From: Priapulus caudatus
Taxonomy: Eukaryota > Priapulida > Priapulimorpha > Priapulimorphida > Priapulidae
DNA: 20,254 nt
Direction: 5' to 3'
NCBI RefSeq assembly: GCF_000485595.1
Contig: NW_014577749.1
Span: forward strand, 135,119-155,372
Part shown: positions 1-6,466 of the stretch, in pieces
How positions within the stretch are numbered: the stretch's first letter is position 1
Layout: each line of letters starts with the position of its first letter
Position numbers and translations under genes: made by a program
The notes under the pieces: generated by a model
Seen by the model: only the letters and a program-made list of their open reading frames with translations
Database searches by the model: none
What the model was told of the DNA's origin: nothing

Positions 1-96
1 TTTTTCTATATAATTTCATTTTATTATTTATTCAATTTTTGACCTTTTTATATTCAATGACTTTTATCTTTGATTTTTATTATTTTTTACCTGTTT

Positions 97-372
97 GGAT
101 GGGATGGGATGGCATGCATGGGATGGGATTGGGATGGGATGGCATGGCATGGCAATGGCATGGATAGGATGGGATGCGGATGCGGTGCGATGGGATGGGA
201 AAAAAAAAAAAAGAATTGCGGGATGGCATGGCATGGCATGGCATCGGATGCGAGGATGGGATAATATGCGGATGGGCATGGGATATTGGATGGATGGGAT
301 TGCGTGCGCATGGGATGCGATGGGAATGCGATGGAATGCGATGGATGGATGGATGCATGATGGATGCATTGA
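97..372. repeat. GGGAT/GGCAT pentanucleotide satellite with an embedded A run
   Basis: Imperfect 5-bp array mixing GGGAT, GGCAT and GGATG variants, interrupted by a run of 12 A near 201-212 and ending in GGAT/GATA tetranucleotides. Because the unit is five bases, all frames stay open and give spurious methionine/tryptophan- or histidine/proline-rich reading frames. It lies in the intron after E12, which occupies the rest of 1-700. Confidence 0.9.
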
Positions 373-500
373 TAGATAGATAGTTGCTCGATTTTCTTTG
401 GTTACTTTTCGCTTTAACCAAGCGGTCACCAACTGAGTAACGCCCATGATTTTCCCTGAGGCAACGGCCGGCGTATCCCGCTAGTATATATATAATATGC

Positions 501-553
501 GTGAGCACGGCCGCTCCCGCGACGCGCAGCGCCCGGCTTCAGGTTCACGCCAA
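501..553 (-). repeat. Second copy of an internal segment of E12
   Basis: This segment resembles 752-802 inside E12, sharing GTGAGCACG/TTGAGCACG, a GCGCGCAG(G)CCCGG core and CTTCAGGTT(C/G)ACGC, with indels. The offset is ~250 bp. Together with the donor copies next to it, it suggests that a whole 3' portion of E12 was duplicated into the downstream intron and has since diverged. Confidence 0.6.
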
Positions 554-554
554 C

Positions 555-712
555 ATACGTACTGTTACAGGTGTGCTGTGTGACCGTACGTACCTGTTAG
601 AGGTGTGTGTGTGTTGACTTACGTACCTGTTACAGGTTGGGTTGTGTGTGTGGAACGCTACGTAACCTGTTACAGGTGTGTGTTGCTGACGTACGTACGT
701 TACAGGTGATCC
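555..712 (-). repeat. About five tandem copies of the E12 donor region
   Basis: About five units of 33-38 bp, each with a TACGTAC(C)TGTTACAGGTG-like core (near 562, 592, 629, 665 and 698). On the minus strand the core reads CACCTGTAACAGGTACGTA, i.e. the true E12 donor ACCT|GTAACG with its neighbours. GTGTGTG runs separate the cores. The core is also near-palindromic (ACCTGTTACAGGT). Confidence 0.75.
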
Positions 713-886
713 GATGGCGATCCGAGCGGCGGCCGGTCACTCTCGTCCACTTGAGCACGCGCCCACGCGGCGCGCAGGCCCGGCCTTCAGGTTGACGCGC
801 AATGATCTTTGCGTGTTGATAACTCGTTCCAGTACAGGTCCATGTGTTCGTCAGCGTACGCCAGCCGCCCTCCGGACGACCCTGGT
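704..886 (-). CDS. LRP1: LRP1-like exon E12: propeller blade, weakly conserved, with frame breaks
   Basis: After GGTTTGCAG (AG at 887-888) it reads GRPEG and, one frame over, LAYADEHMDLYWNELST. The rest is hard to align and ends ATCACCT|GTAACG (GT at 702-703). Human LRP1, from memory, continues E11 with GSVEGLAYHRGWDTLYWTS, so EGLAY and LYW agree. The junction GGGCGGC versus GGGGC in the second copy shows a two-base excess in this copy. The distal part (about 704-800) is GC-rich and probably coding, but I cannot fix its frame. Confidence 0.65.
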
Positions 887-1320
887 CTGCAAACCAAATG
901 CCACACAAGACATCAGTCGATCCCCGAAGAGAAGAAGGGAAGAAGGAAAGAAGGGAAGGGGGTAGGTAGATGTATATGTATGCCGATAGAATTTCGGAGA
1001 GATTTTTTACGAGGTCCATGTGTTCATCAGCGTACGCCAGCCCCTCCAGACGACCCAGGTCTGCAAACCAAACGCCACGTGAGACATCAATCATTTCCCA
1101 AAGAAAAGATGGGAGGAAGGAAAGAGTGGTTTGGAACATGTATATGTATGCGATATATTTTCTGAGAGATTCTTTATGAGGTCCACGTGTTCGTCTGCAT
1201 ACGCAAGACCCTCGGACGGCCCTGGTCTACAAACCAAAACGGCGTCAGTCGATACCCGAAGAAAAGAAGGAGAGGAAGGGCGAGTTGTGTACACGTACGC
1301 AAAAAGATTTTCTTGTGGGG
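837..1320 (-). repeat. Three tandem copies of the E12 5' edge with acceptor
   Basis: Units begin near 837, 1013 and 1180 with GGTCCATGTGTTCGTC-like text and contain an acceptor (GGTTTGCAG or GGTTTGTAG; AG at 887-888, 1061-1062 and 1227-1228). The minus-strand text after each acceptor encodes EGLAYADEH(M/V)DL. Copies two and three then run into a shared AGAATCTCTC(C/A)GA segment instead of the rest of the exon. A GAAGAAAAG-rich purine tract follows each. Unit length is ~166-175 bp. Confidence 0.85.
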
Positions 1321-1486
1321 ATTTCTGGGGAATTTCGCACAACGTACTATTTTGCATCCATCGACAAAGACATTCTGGGAATGGGGGGAGGGGCACGCCG
1401 AAAGATTTCGCTGGCCGACAAAAATAGAAGGGCGAAGATGGACTTTTACTTAGAGTAACTTAGAAAAAAACATAGAGTACTTATAA

Positions 1487-1800
1487 TTAAGGAGATTTTA
1501 CTAATCTTACTTATTATTAAATTAACGATATTAGTTAATTAATCATACTTGGCTCAATGATCGTGCAGCTGCTGCCATCGAACCTGGCGCTCAGGATGTT
1601 TCCGACTAAAGGTGGACTAATTAAGATGTAATTAAGATAATTAAGGAGATCTTACTAATCTTAATTAATGAGATTAGATTAGTAATAAAGATGGACTAAT
1701 TAAACTACATCTTACTCGGCGCGATTAATCGTGCGATCGGTGCCGCTCGAACCCGACGCTCTGTATGTTTCCGAGCTTGATGTCGGCTGTAAAACAAGCG
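1487..1800 (-). repeat. Two-copy tandem duplication covering the 3' edge of E11
   Basis: Two units, offset 154-169 bp, share AAGGAGAT(T/C)TTACTAATCTTA and the E11 end. The second exon-edge copy (1549-1607) reads on the minus strand GNILSARFDGSS, CTIIEPS, preceded by TTTAG and followed by CCAA|GTATGA. It has acceptor- and donor-like borders and an intact frame, whereas the edge attached to E11 has a frame break. Confidence 0.8.
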
Positions 1801-1949
1801 GCGGTGGCAAAGTCGAACGCGACCGCGATAACATTCTTCATGTACGTCTCGTTGCGTATCGCAGCCACGGACTGTTCTTGTTCGCGGCGTCGAAGATGTT
1901 GATGCTCTCGATGCGGTCGCCCCCGAGTAAACAATGAACGCGTCGTACG
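1716..1949 (-). CDS. LRP1: LRP1-like exon E11: start of the following propeller, with frame breaks
   Basis: Begins after ATTGCAG (AG at 1950-1951) with YDAFIVYSG, shifts to DRIESINIFDAANKNSP, then MKNVIAVAFDF, RLFYS, DIKLGNIQS and a TDRTINRAE end at CCGA|GTAAGAT (GT at 1714-1715). Human LRP1, from memory, reads YLLYSERTILKSIHLSDE, HMKNVIALAFDY, FFSDIHFGNIQ. At least five one-base corrections are needed, the clearest being one G short in the G run near 1922. Five in 234 nt is the highest density in the window. Its 5' edge is present four times and its 3' edge twice. Confidence 0.82.
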
Positions 1950-2385
1950 CTGCAATGATAAACAACGATAGTAAACAATAACAACAATGATAAACAATGA
2001 TAACAAACAATAACAAACAATAAACAAAACAAATGACGACTGTAGAGTAGATGTTAAACGTGTTGGACGCTGCAACGAGAAACAATAATGATAAACAATA
2101 ACAACAAACAATAACACAACAATAGTAAACAATAAGACAGAGACGATAAACAACAACAATAAAACAAAAAATTACCAGCTGTAAAGAAAACGATAAATGC
2201 GGCGCACGCTGCAGCAACACACAACAATAAACAATAATAGTAAACAACCACAACCGAGGATAAACAACAACGACGATACAGAATAATGGTATCGCACACT
2301 GACAAAAAGGACAAAAACTGACTAAATACAAGCTAGAGCTATAGAGTAGATGACGAACGCATCGTAACGCTTGCATCAACAAACA
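1938..2385 (-). repeat. Four copies of the E11 5' edge with acceptor
   Basis: On the minus strand four segments read (T)GCA(A)G|CG followed by YDAFIVYSG-like coding text. Acceptors lie at 1950-1951, 2070-2071, 2209-2210 and 2370-2371, giving YDAFIVYSG, SNTFNIYST, CAAFIVFFT and a one-base-shifted YDAFVIYS. Spacing is 120, 139 and 161 bp, growing with distance. The spacers are AACAATAA-type repeats, which appear on the minus strand as TTGTTATTG pyrimidine-rich text suited to acceptor function. Confidence 0.83.
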
Positions 2386-2426
2386 ATAAAATAATACAGT
2401 AAACAACAACAACAATAGATACGTAC

Positions 2427-2558
2427 GTTCGCAGGACTTGCGTCGGTGGCGATGCCGTCCGTGTGAGCACGCCGCAGTGAGGAGTCTCCTGTGCCCACGT
2501 GGAAACACAGCTCCTGACATCCACCGTTGCCCGCCTTAGCCGGACACACGTTCGTTCC
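2427..2558 (-). CDS. LRP1: LRP1-like exon E10: EGF-like module, with frame breaks
   Basis: Encodes the EGF module after the propeller: GTNVCPAKAGNGGCQELCFH in one frame, then ACSHG and SCE in another. Human LRP1, from memory, has GTNVCAVANGGCQQLCLY, ACAHG and SCRE. The fourth and fifth cysteines (a C-A-C motif) are recovered only if single bases near 2480-2490 are treated as insertions. The donor is GAAC|GTACGTA (GT at 2425-2426). No AG lies directly before GGAACG: the upstream text is a T run followed by GTC/GTCG repeats, so the acceptor is unclear and the 5' limit approximate. It fits E9 in meaning and order. Confidence 0.78.
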
Positions 2559-2559
2559 A

Positions 2560-2950
2560 TACGACGACGACGCAAAAAAACACAAGAGCAGACGTTATCA
2601 CTGACGCGGAGTGGACAGTTCCGGGGTGCTAATATTTTACTATTAAAATTTCATTGAAATTGATTTACGACAGATTTCATTTTTTCGGTCATACATCAAT
2701 CGGTCTGTTAGTCATCCAAGCATGTTTACATGTTATGAGGTACACGATATTACAAGTATAAGTAGTAAGTAATAGAATATAATACAATGAGAGCAGACGC
2801 CATTACGCCGGCTGTCGCGCGAATATGCGTTTCCATTACGCTATCATTTCGTTATGAAAATTTTATTGTAAATTCGGTTATGCATTTGATCTGAATTCAT
2901 TCATGACAGATTTCATTATTCTTCGGGGCTCCATCGAAGCATACATGTGA
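2560..2950. other. E9-E10 intron part without a recognised gene
   Basis: AT-rich text. ATTTCATTGAAATTGATTTACGACAGATTTCATT near 2646-2680 partly resembles TTCATTCATGACAGATTTCATTATT near 2896-2920, so it may hold another old duplication. No coding text seen. Confidence 0.5.
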
Positions 2951-2954
2951 CGAG

Positions 2955-3102
2955 GTACATGTTTACCTGTACAATGTATAGACATGTTTAATGCGTTACC
3001 TGTCACTCTGCAGACTCTTGTCGAACACCTGAATGTCTTTCGCGCGCACACACACACGCACGCACGCACGCACGCAAACACGCAACACACACACAACACA
3101 CA

Positions 3103-3166
<64 letters not shown>

Positions 3167-3290
3167 CACACATACACACACACCCACGCACGCACTCATA
3201 TATGTGATATAACATGTGTACCTGCTTACATTGTTTACGTCATTACCTGTCTGCAAACTCTTGTCAAACACCTGTATTGTCCTTGACGGT
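2955..3290 (-). repeat. Duplicated end of E9 flanking an AC/ACGC array
   Basis: 2955-3052 and 3205-3288 share TACCTG..., TTACCTGTC, CTGCA(A/G)ACTCTTGTC(A/G)AACACCTG. On the minus strand the distal copy reads KDIQVFDKSLQSD with the donor ACAG|GTAACG, against IQVFDKSLQT with ACAG|GTAATG in E9. Between them lie (CA)n, (CGCA)n and (CA)n tracts from about 3041 to 3192. The distal copy has no clear acceptor because the microsatellite abuts it. Confidence 0.82.
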
Positions 3291-3370
3291 GGTGCTCATG
3301 TCTTACGCAGATCACGATGTCCGACTCATTGTTCTTGTCTATGCCGTCGTATGAGCCACCGTCGACAACC
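3247..3370 (-). CDS. LRP1: LRP1-like exon E9: last propeller blade, with frame breaks
   Basis: After ATGTAG (AG at 3371-3372) it reads VVDGGSYDGIDKNNESDIVI, then one frame over VKD and IQVFDKSLQT, ending ACAG|GTAATG (GT at 3245-3246). From the E8 YWVD to here it keeps exactly the human LRP1 spacing ([24 protein letters not shown], then KDIKVFNRDRQ, both from memory). This closes the propeller begun in E4. A GTAAGA inside the exon (near 3307) looks like a donor, but using it would leave an intron of only ~25 bp. The second half is duplicated at about 3000-3050. Confidence 0.82.
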
Positions 3371-4060
3371 CTACATCAGAGATGCCAACACATATTTGAA
3401 GCAATCTGTAGTTTCTGGCCATCAAATTGGTAGTCGAGGGTCACGTTAGTGACCTGAGTTTGCTAGGGGGTTCCGGCTATCCCCCCAAAAAAAATTTTTG
3501 ATTCTGAGATGTAATTTCCTGCATTCTGAGTGTCCAAAAATGACAATAAATTGACAAAAATGACAATAATTGACAACAACAACAAAAAATTCGATCACAG
3601 TGAAATTCGTAGTTTGATACAAACTGGTCATAGTCGCGTGCAAAAGAATAGAAATTCGTATAAAAATACGGATAAATCGTAGTGGTTGGAATCTCTGCTA
3701 CAATCATCCGACTAATTACTTAATTACTAACAACGACACAAGAGCCAGCCTCTCTTACGCTGTCGCACTAATTATTACACTACATTGTCTAACAAGATAA
3801 CTTAGATACTAACAAATACAAAAATCATCCTCCTATCACTGTCACCAAAATATTGCCCTACATCGTCCAACAGCAATAATTACTATAGCTGTCACTCTCT
3901 CTACTGTGGTCATATTATAGGAAAAGTACTAGACTCATTCATTATGACGATTTATCGATTGATTGACAGGGGATACAATTTGATATCTGTGTGACGAGTG
4001 TGACAACTACATTGACATTTCCACGACCCGCTAGTGACAGTGAGACGTCACCACCGGACA
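3371..4060. other. E8-E9 intron, no gene recognised
   Basis: AT-rich intron with short AATTGACAAAAATGACAATAA repeats near 3537-3575 and CTAACAA(C/G)/AATTACT-type words near 3715-3890. No open coding segment, RNA or transposon recognised. Confidence 0.6.
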
Positions 4061-4065
4061 CTCAC

Positions 4066-4207
4066 CAGTCGACCCAGTACAGGTATCGGCGAACACGGTC
4101 AAGGTCACAGGGTCACCGTTTCTCGCTCTCGATGATGATCACGTGACCGCTGCATCGAATCGAATCTTCTCGACCGTATTGCGCCGCATGTCGCACCAGT
4201 AGAGCAT
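4066..4207 (-). CDS. LRP1: LRP1-like exon E8: YWTD blade 4-5, with frame breaks
   Basis: Follows an acceptor ACATGCAG (AG at 4208-4209) and begins MLYWCDMRRNTVEKIRF. It then shifts by one base to DGSGHVIIIESE, and again to PVTLTVFAD and YLYWVDW. Human LRP1, from memory, reads [20 protein letters not shown] ... SVSVFEDFIYWSD. The donor is GACTG|GTGAGTG (GT at 4064-4065), a consensus match. The apparent errors are a missing G near 4153, a surplus A near 4125 and a missing base near 4085. It ends in phase 2; the first base of E9 completes the tryptophan codon. Confidence 0.83.
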
Positions 4208-4457
4208 CTGCATGTAATTAATTAACGAAGTCAGTTAATTATTACACGCTATATTACTTTTTAATTAGCAATATTTATTATCATGTTAGTACTTGCTTTA
4301 CGATCATTACGATTATAATAACCATATATTATAATTACAATAATTATATATTATCATTATATTAAAATCATACAATGTTATTATAATATAATTAATAATT
4401 ACTAACAATTCATTAAAGTATTTAGAAAACATAAAAGACGTAACGTCAGGTTTACTC

Positions 4458-4555
4458 GCCATGTTTGCGCTTCCTATCACCGGCCGATGACTATATGGGC
4501 AGTTTGCCATGTTTGCGCTTCCTATCACTCGGGCGATGACTATGGGCCAGTTTGC
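4458..4555. repeat. 48-bp tandem duplication in the E7-E8 intron
   Basis: Two near-identical units starting GCCATGTTTGCGCTTCCTAT at about 4458 and 4506, each followed by a CGATGACTAT(AT)GGGC segment. They lie directly before a pyrimidine-rich C/T tract and the CTACCG array. Confidence 0.85.
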
Positions 4556-4599
4556 ACATTACAGCCTCGGGGACCCTCCCTTCTCTGTCTTCCCCCACC

Positions 4600-4810
4600 C
4601 CCTGCCTACGCTACCCGCTCTCTACTGCTTACGCTACCGCTACTGTAATCCGTACCACTACCCCTACCGCTACTGCCTACTGTAACCACTACCGCTACCG
4701 TACCGCTACCGCTACCGCTACACTACTGCTACCTCTAATGCTGCTGCTACCCTACCGCTACCACTGCCACGGACTGCTCTACCACTACACTACCGCTACC
4801 GCTACAGCCC
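4600..4810. repeat. (CTACCG)n imperfect hexanucleotide array
   Basis: CTACCG/CTACTG/CTACCC units, some perfect in short runs (near 4690-4720 and 4790-4806). It ends ~25 bp downstream of the E7 donor. On the minus strand it is a GGTAGC-rich intron start, rich in GGTAG words that resemble splice donors. Confidence 0.85.
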
Positions 4811-4836
4811 GCGCGAGCGATGCGCGAAACACCGAC

Positions 4837-4975
4837 CTGCTCGTCGTAGTCAGATGCAAGGTGCGGATGAAGCGGCCATCTTGGTACGTGCTGTTGACCG
4901 ATGGTGGCGCGCTCGTGCCGTCGAGCCGCGCTGCGCTCGATCAGCTGACCCTCCTCCGCCGTCCAGAACAGGTAG
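4837..4975 (-). CDS. LRP1: LRP1-like exon E7: YWTD blade 3-4
   Basis: After TTCCGGCAG (AG at 4976-4977) it reads YLFWTAEEGQLIERS and ends VPRWPLHPHLASDYDEQ at the donor CAG|GTCGGT (GT at 4835-4836). Human LRP1, from memory, has [20 protein letters not shown] ... ISWPNGISVDYQD, almost the same length. The exon is open in one frame for 46 codons, but the centre (about 4885-4930) fits better one frame over, where RLDGTS appears, so two compensating indels are likely. It starts with one base completing an E6 codon and ends in phase 0, so DEQ joins MLYWCD of E8. Confidence 0.82.
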
Positions 4976-5084
4976 CTGCCGGAAACGAAACACAAGAACA
5001 GCGTCATCCATCCGAATCAAGTCCACATCCTTATATTTTTCCAATATATACATATATTTTTTATATATAAAGGCGAAACATAGC

Positions 5085-5215
5085 GGATATACCAGGATTT
5101 TCTATAGCCTTAGTAAAATGACAACTCAAAATCTCACGACTTCCCTGATGTGTTTCCAGAGAGAGGGGTGGACAAACGGACGTTCAACTTTCCAGGGACT
5201 CACAAGAATGCACTC

Positions 5216-5263
<48 letters not shown>

Positions 5264-5392
5264 ATATACCAGTAGCACATTATACATACCAGGATGTTTT
5301 AGGACCGTAACATAGCCTAGTATTACCAGAATTTTCTATAGCTAGTAAAAGGACGATTTCAGATCCACGGTCTTTCCTGGGGGGCGTACGTA
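5085..5392. repeat. Old copies of E6-downstream intron text and an (AT)n tract
   Basis: ACCAGGATTTTCTATAGCC near 5091 and ACCAGAATTTTCTATAGCT near 5326 each precede AGTAAAA(T/G)GAC. GTAGCACATTATACATACCAGGATGTT near 5270-5297 is a further copy of the intron part of the E6-edge repeat, without exon text. An (AT)n run of ~50 bp lies at 5219-5268. Confidence 0.75.
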
Positions 5393-5645
5393 CCTGCGAC
5401 GGCGGTGCAGGGTGATGCTGCGAGGCTGTCTCAGATCAGACGCAGCACATTATACATACCAGGATTGTTACGGGGGGACGGACGCCCGTGCGTACGTACC
5501 CTGCCGCGGGGTGCAGGGCGATGCTGCGAGGCTACCTCAGATCAGACAGCAGCACATATACATACCAGGATGTTACGGGGGACAGCCACGCGCGTACGTA
5601 CCCTGCGACGAGGGTGCAGGGCGATGCTGCGAGGCTGTCTCAGAT
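5381..5645 (-). repeat. Three tandem copies of the E6 3' edge with donor
   Basis: Units of 102-106 bp. On the minus strand each has (GATCTGAG)(A/G)(C/T)AGCCTCGCAGCATC(G/A)CCCTGCACC followed by CGCAG(G)GTACGTACG, with donors near 5601, 5499 and 5393, then CCGTAACA(A)TCCTGGTATGTAT. Only the first copy is joined to the rest of E6. The third has the donor CGCAG|GTACG, which matches the phase required by E7; the first two carry an extra G. Confidence 0.87.
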
Positions 5646-5729
5646 CGGACAGCACGACGTATCGCGACGATCCGTTGAGCCTGCCACACCTCGATCAGAC
5701 CCAGGTCACGATCGTCCAGTAGACGTGTT
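5602..5729 (-). CDS. LRP1: LRP1-like exon E6: YWTD blade 2-3, with frame breaks
   Basis: Begins after CTTCTGCAG (AG at 5730-5731) with HVYWT, continues one frame over as DRDLGLIEV, and then RLNGSSRYVVLSDLRQPRSI and ALHPRR. Human LRP1, from memory, reads [28 protein letters not shown]. One base is missing near 5713 and one is surplus near 5685. The donor is CGCAG(G)|GTACGTA (GT at 5600-5601). Taken literally it is one base out of phase with E7. The last ~60 bases of the exon plus donor are repeated twice more downstream (donors near 5498 and 5392). Confidence 0.84.
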
Positions 5730-5769
5730 CTGCAGAAGCCACCAACAAAATATCAGACCAGCGGTACGC

Positions 5770-6085
5770 GAGTACGTACGCACACTCGCAACACGCACAC
5801 GCGCACACACACTCAATACCGTACTCACAAAACCGTATGATAATAATATCCATAATAGTTAAAATACTAATAATAATATCCATAATTAGTAATAATATTA
5901 ATAATAATATCATAACATACTAAAATCACATAAGTAATGCAATGTAAAAAAAACGCTGATTAATATTTTTTTTAAACGTAATTAACTAACTCACATCAGA
6001 AATAAATACCTTTTCAACATTAACCCCCCCCTCTTAAAATGTCTACACGGCTTATAACGCCAACACCACCAACCGTAAAACCTAC
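5770..6085. other. E5-E6 intron part, AT-rich simple sequence
   Basis: CACACGCG-type runs (5778-5812), then AATAATATCCATAAT(A) short tandem copies (5842-5910), then AT-rich text. No coding signal. Confidence 0.6.
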
Positions 6086-6090
6086 GTGTG

Positions 6091-6260
6091 ACCGTAACTG
6101 CAGCTGTAACTGCAACTATTACCGTAACCTAACCACCAACACCAAACCTCTCCCTCCCTGGCGAAGCAACCCCCCACCGTAACTGCAGCTGTAACTGCAA
6201 CTATTACCGTAACCTAACCACCAACACCAAACCACTCCCTCCCTGGCGAAGCAAAAAACC
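6091..6260. repeat. Two nearly identical 85-bp tandem units
   Basis: Units starting ACCGTAACTGCAGCTGTAAC at 6091 and 6176 run through CTATTACCGTAACCTAACC to CTCCCTCCCTGGCGAAGCAA with hardly any difference, so the duplication is recent. It ends ~35 bp from the E5 donor and contains no E5 text. Within the unit, CTGCAGCTG and repeated GTAACTGCA words are notable. Confidence 0.9.
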
Positions 6261-6296
6261 CGAACGCTCAACAACAGACACAGAGAGCGTCCTCAC

Positions 6297-6427
6297 CGGC
6301 TATCCAGTCGACGGCGATGCGAGCACGGCCCGACGCCCTCGCTGACGATGTCCTCGCCGCGAGTCAGGTCGCGGCGGATGCGCGAGATCGAGCGGTCGTC
6401 GTGTCGCCCCAGAAGATGTAGTCGACA
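6297..6427 (-). CDS. LRP1: LRP1-like exon E5: YWTD blades 1-2, with frame breaks
   Basis: Reads VDYIFWGD, then in another frame SISRIRRDLTRGEDIVSEGV, then IAVDWIAG. Human LRP1, from memory, has [37 protein letters not shown]. The acceptor is GCATCTAG (AG at 6428-6429) and the donor AGCCG|GTGAGGA (GT at 6295-6296). Keeping the family reading needs one missing base near 6401 and one surplus G near 6330. The junction with E4 is also one base out of phase. Order, spacing and splice sites make identity secure even though the exon as printed does not translate through. Either the sequence is uncorrected here or the copy is decaying. Confidence 0.82.
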
Positions 6428-6466
6428 CTAGATGCGCGGATCGCGGGGAAAAGCAACGAAGGCGAA

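Noticed and set aside
97-372. Telomere-like array
   Set aside because: GGGAT/GGCAT pentamers, not TTAGGG hexamers, and internal in a gene.
704-760. Alignment of E12 distal text (GRACAPRGRVLKWT) to EGLAYHRGWDTLYWT
   Set aside because: Spacing fits by chance, but the true EGLAY match is at the start of the exon (840-880).
1705-2520. 271-codon minus-strand open frame
   Set aside because: It strings together pieces of E10, intron repeats and E11 across splice sites. The C/L/V/Y-rich centre is translated AACAATAA-type repeat.
3300-3312. GTAAGA donor inside E9
   Set aside because: Using it would leave an intron of ~25 bp, and the family reading continues through it after a one-base correction.
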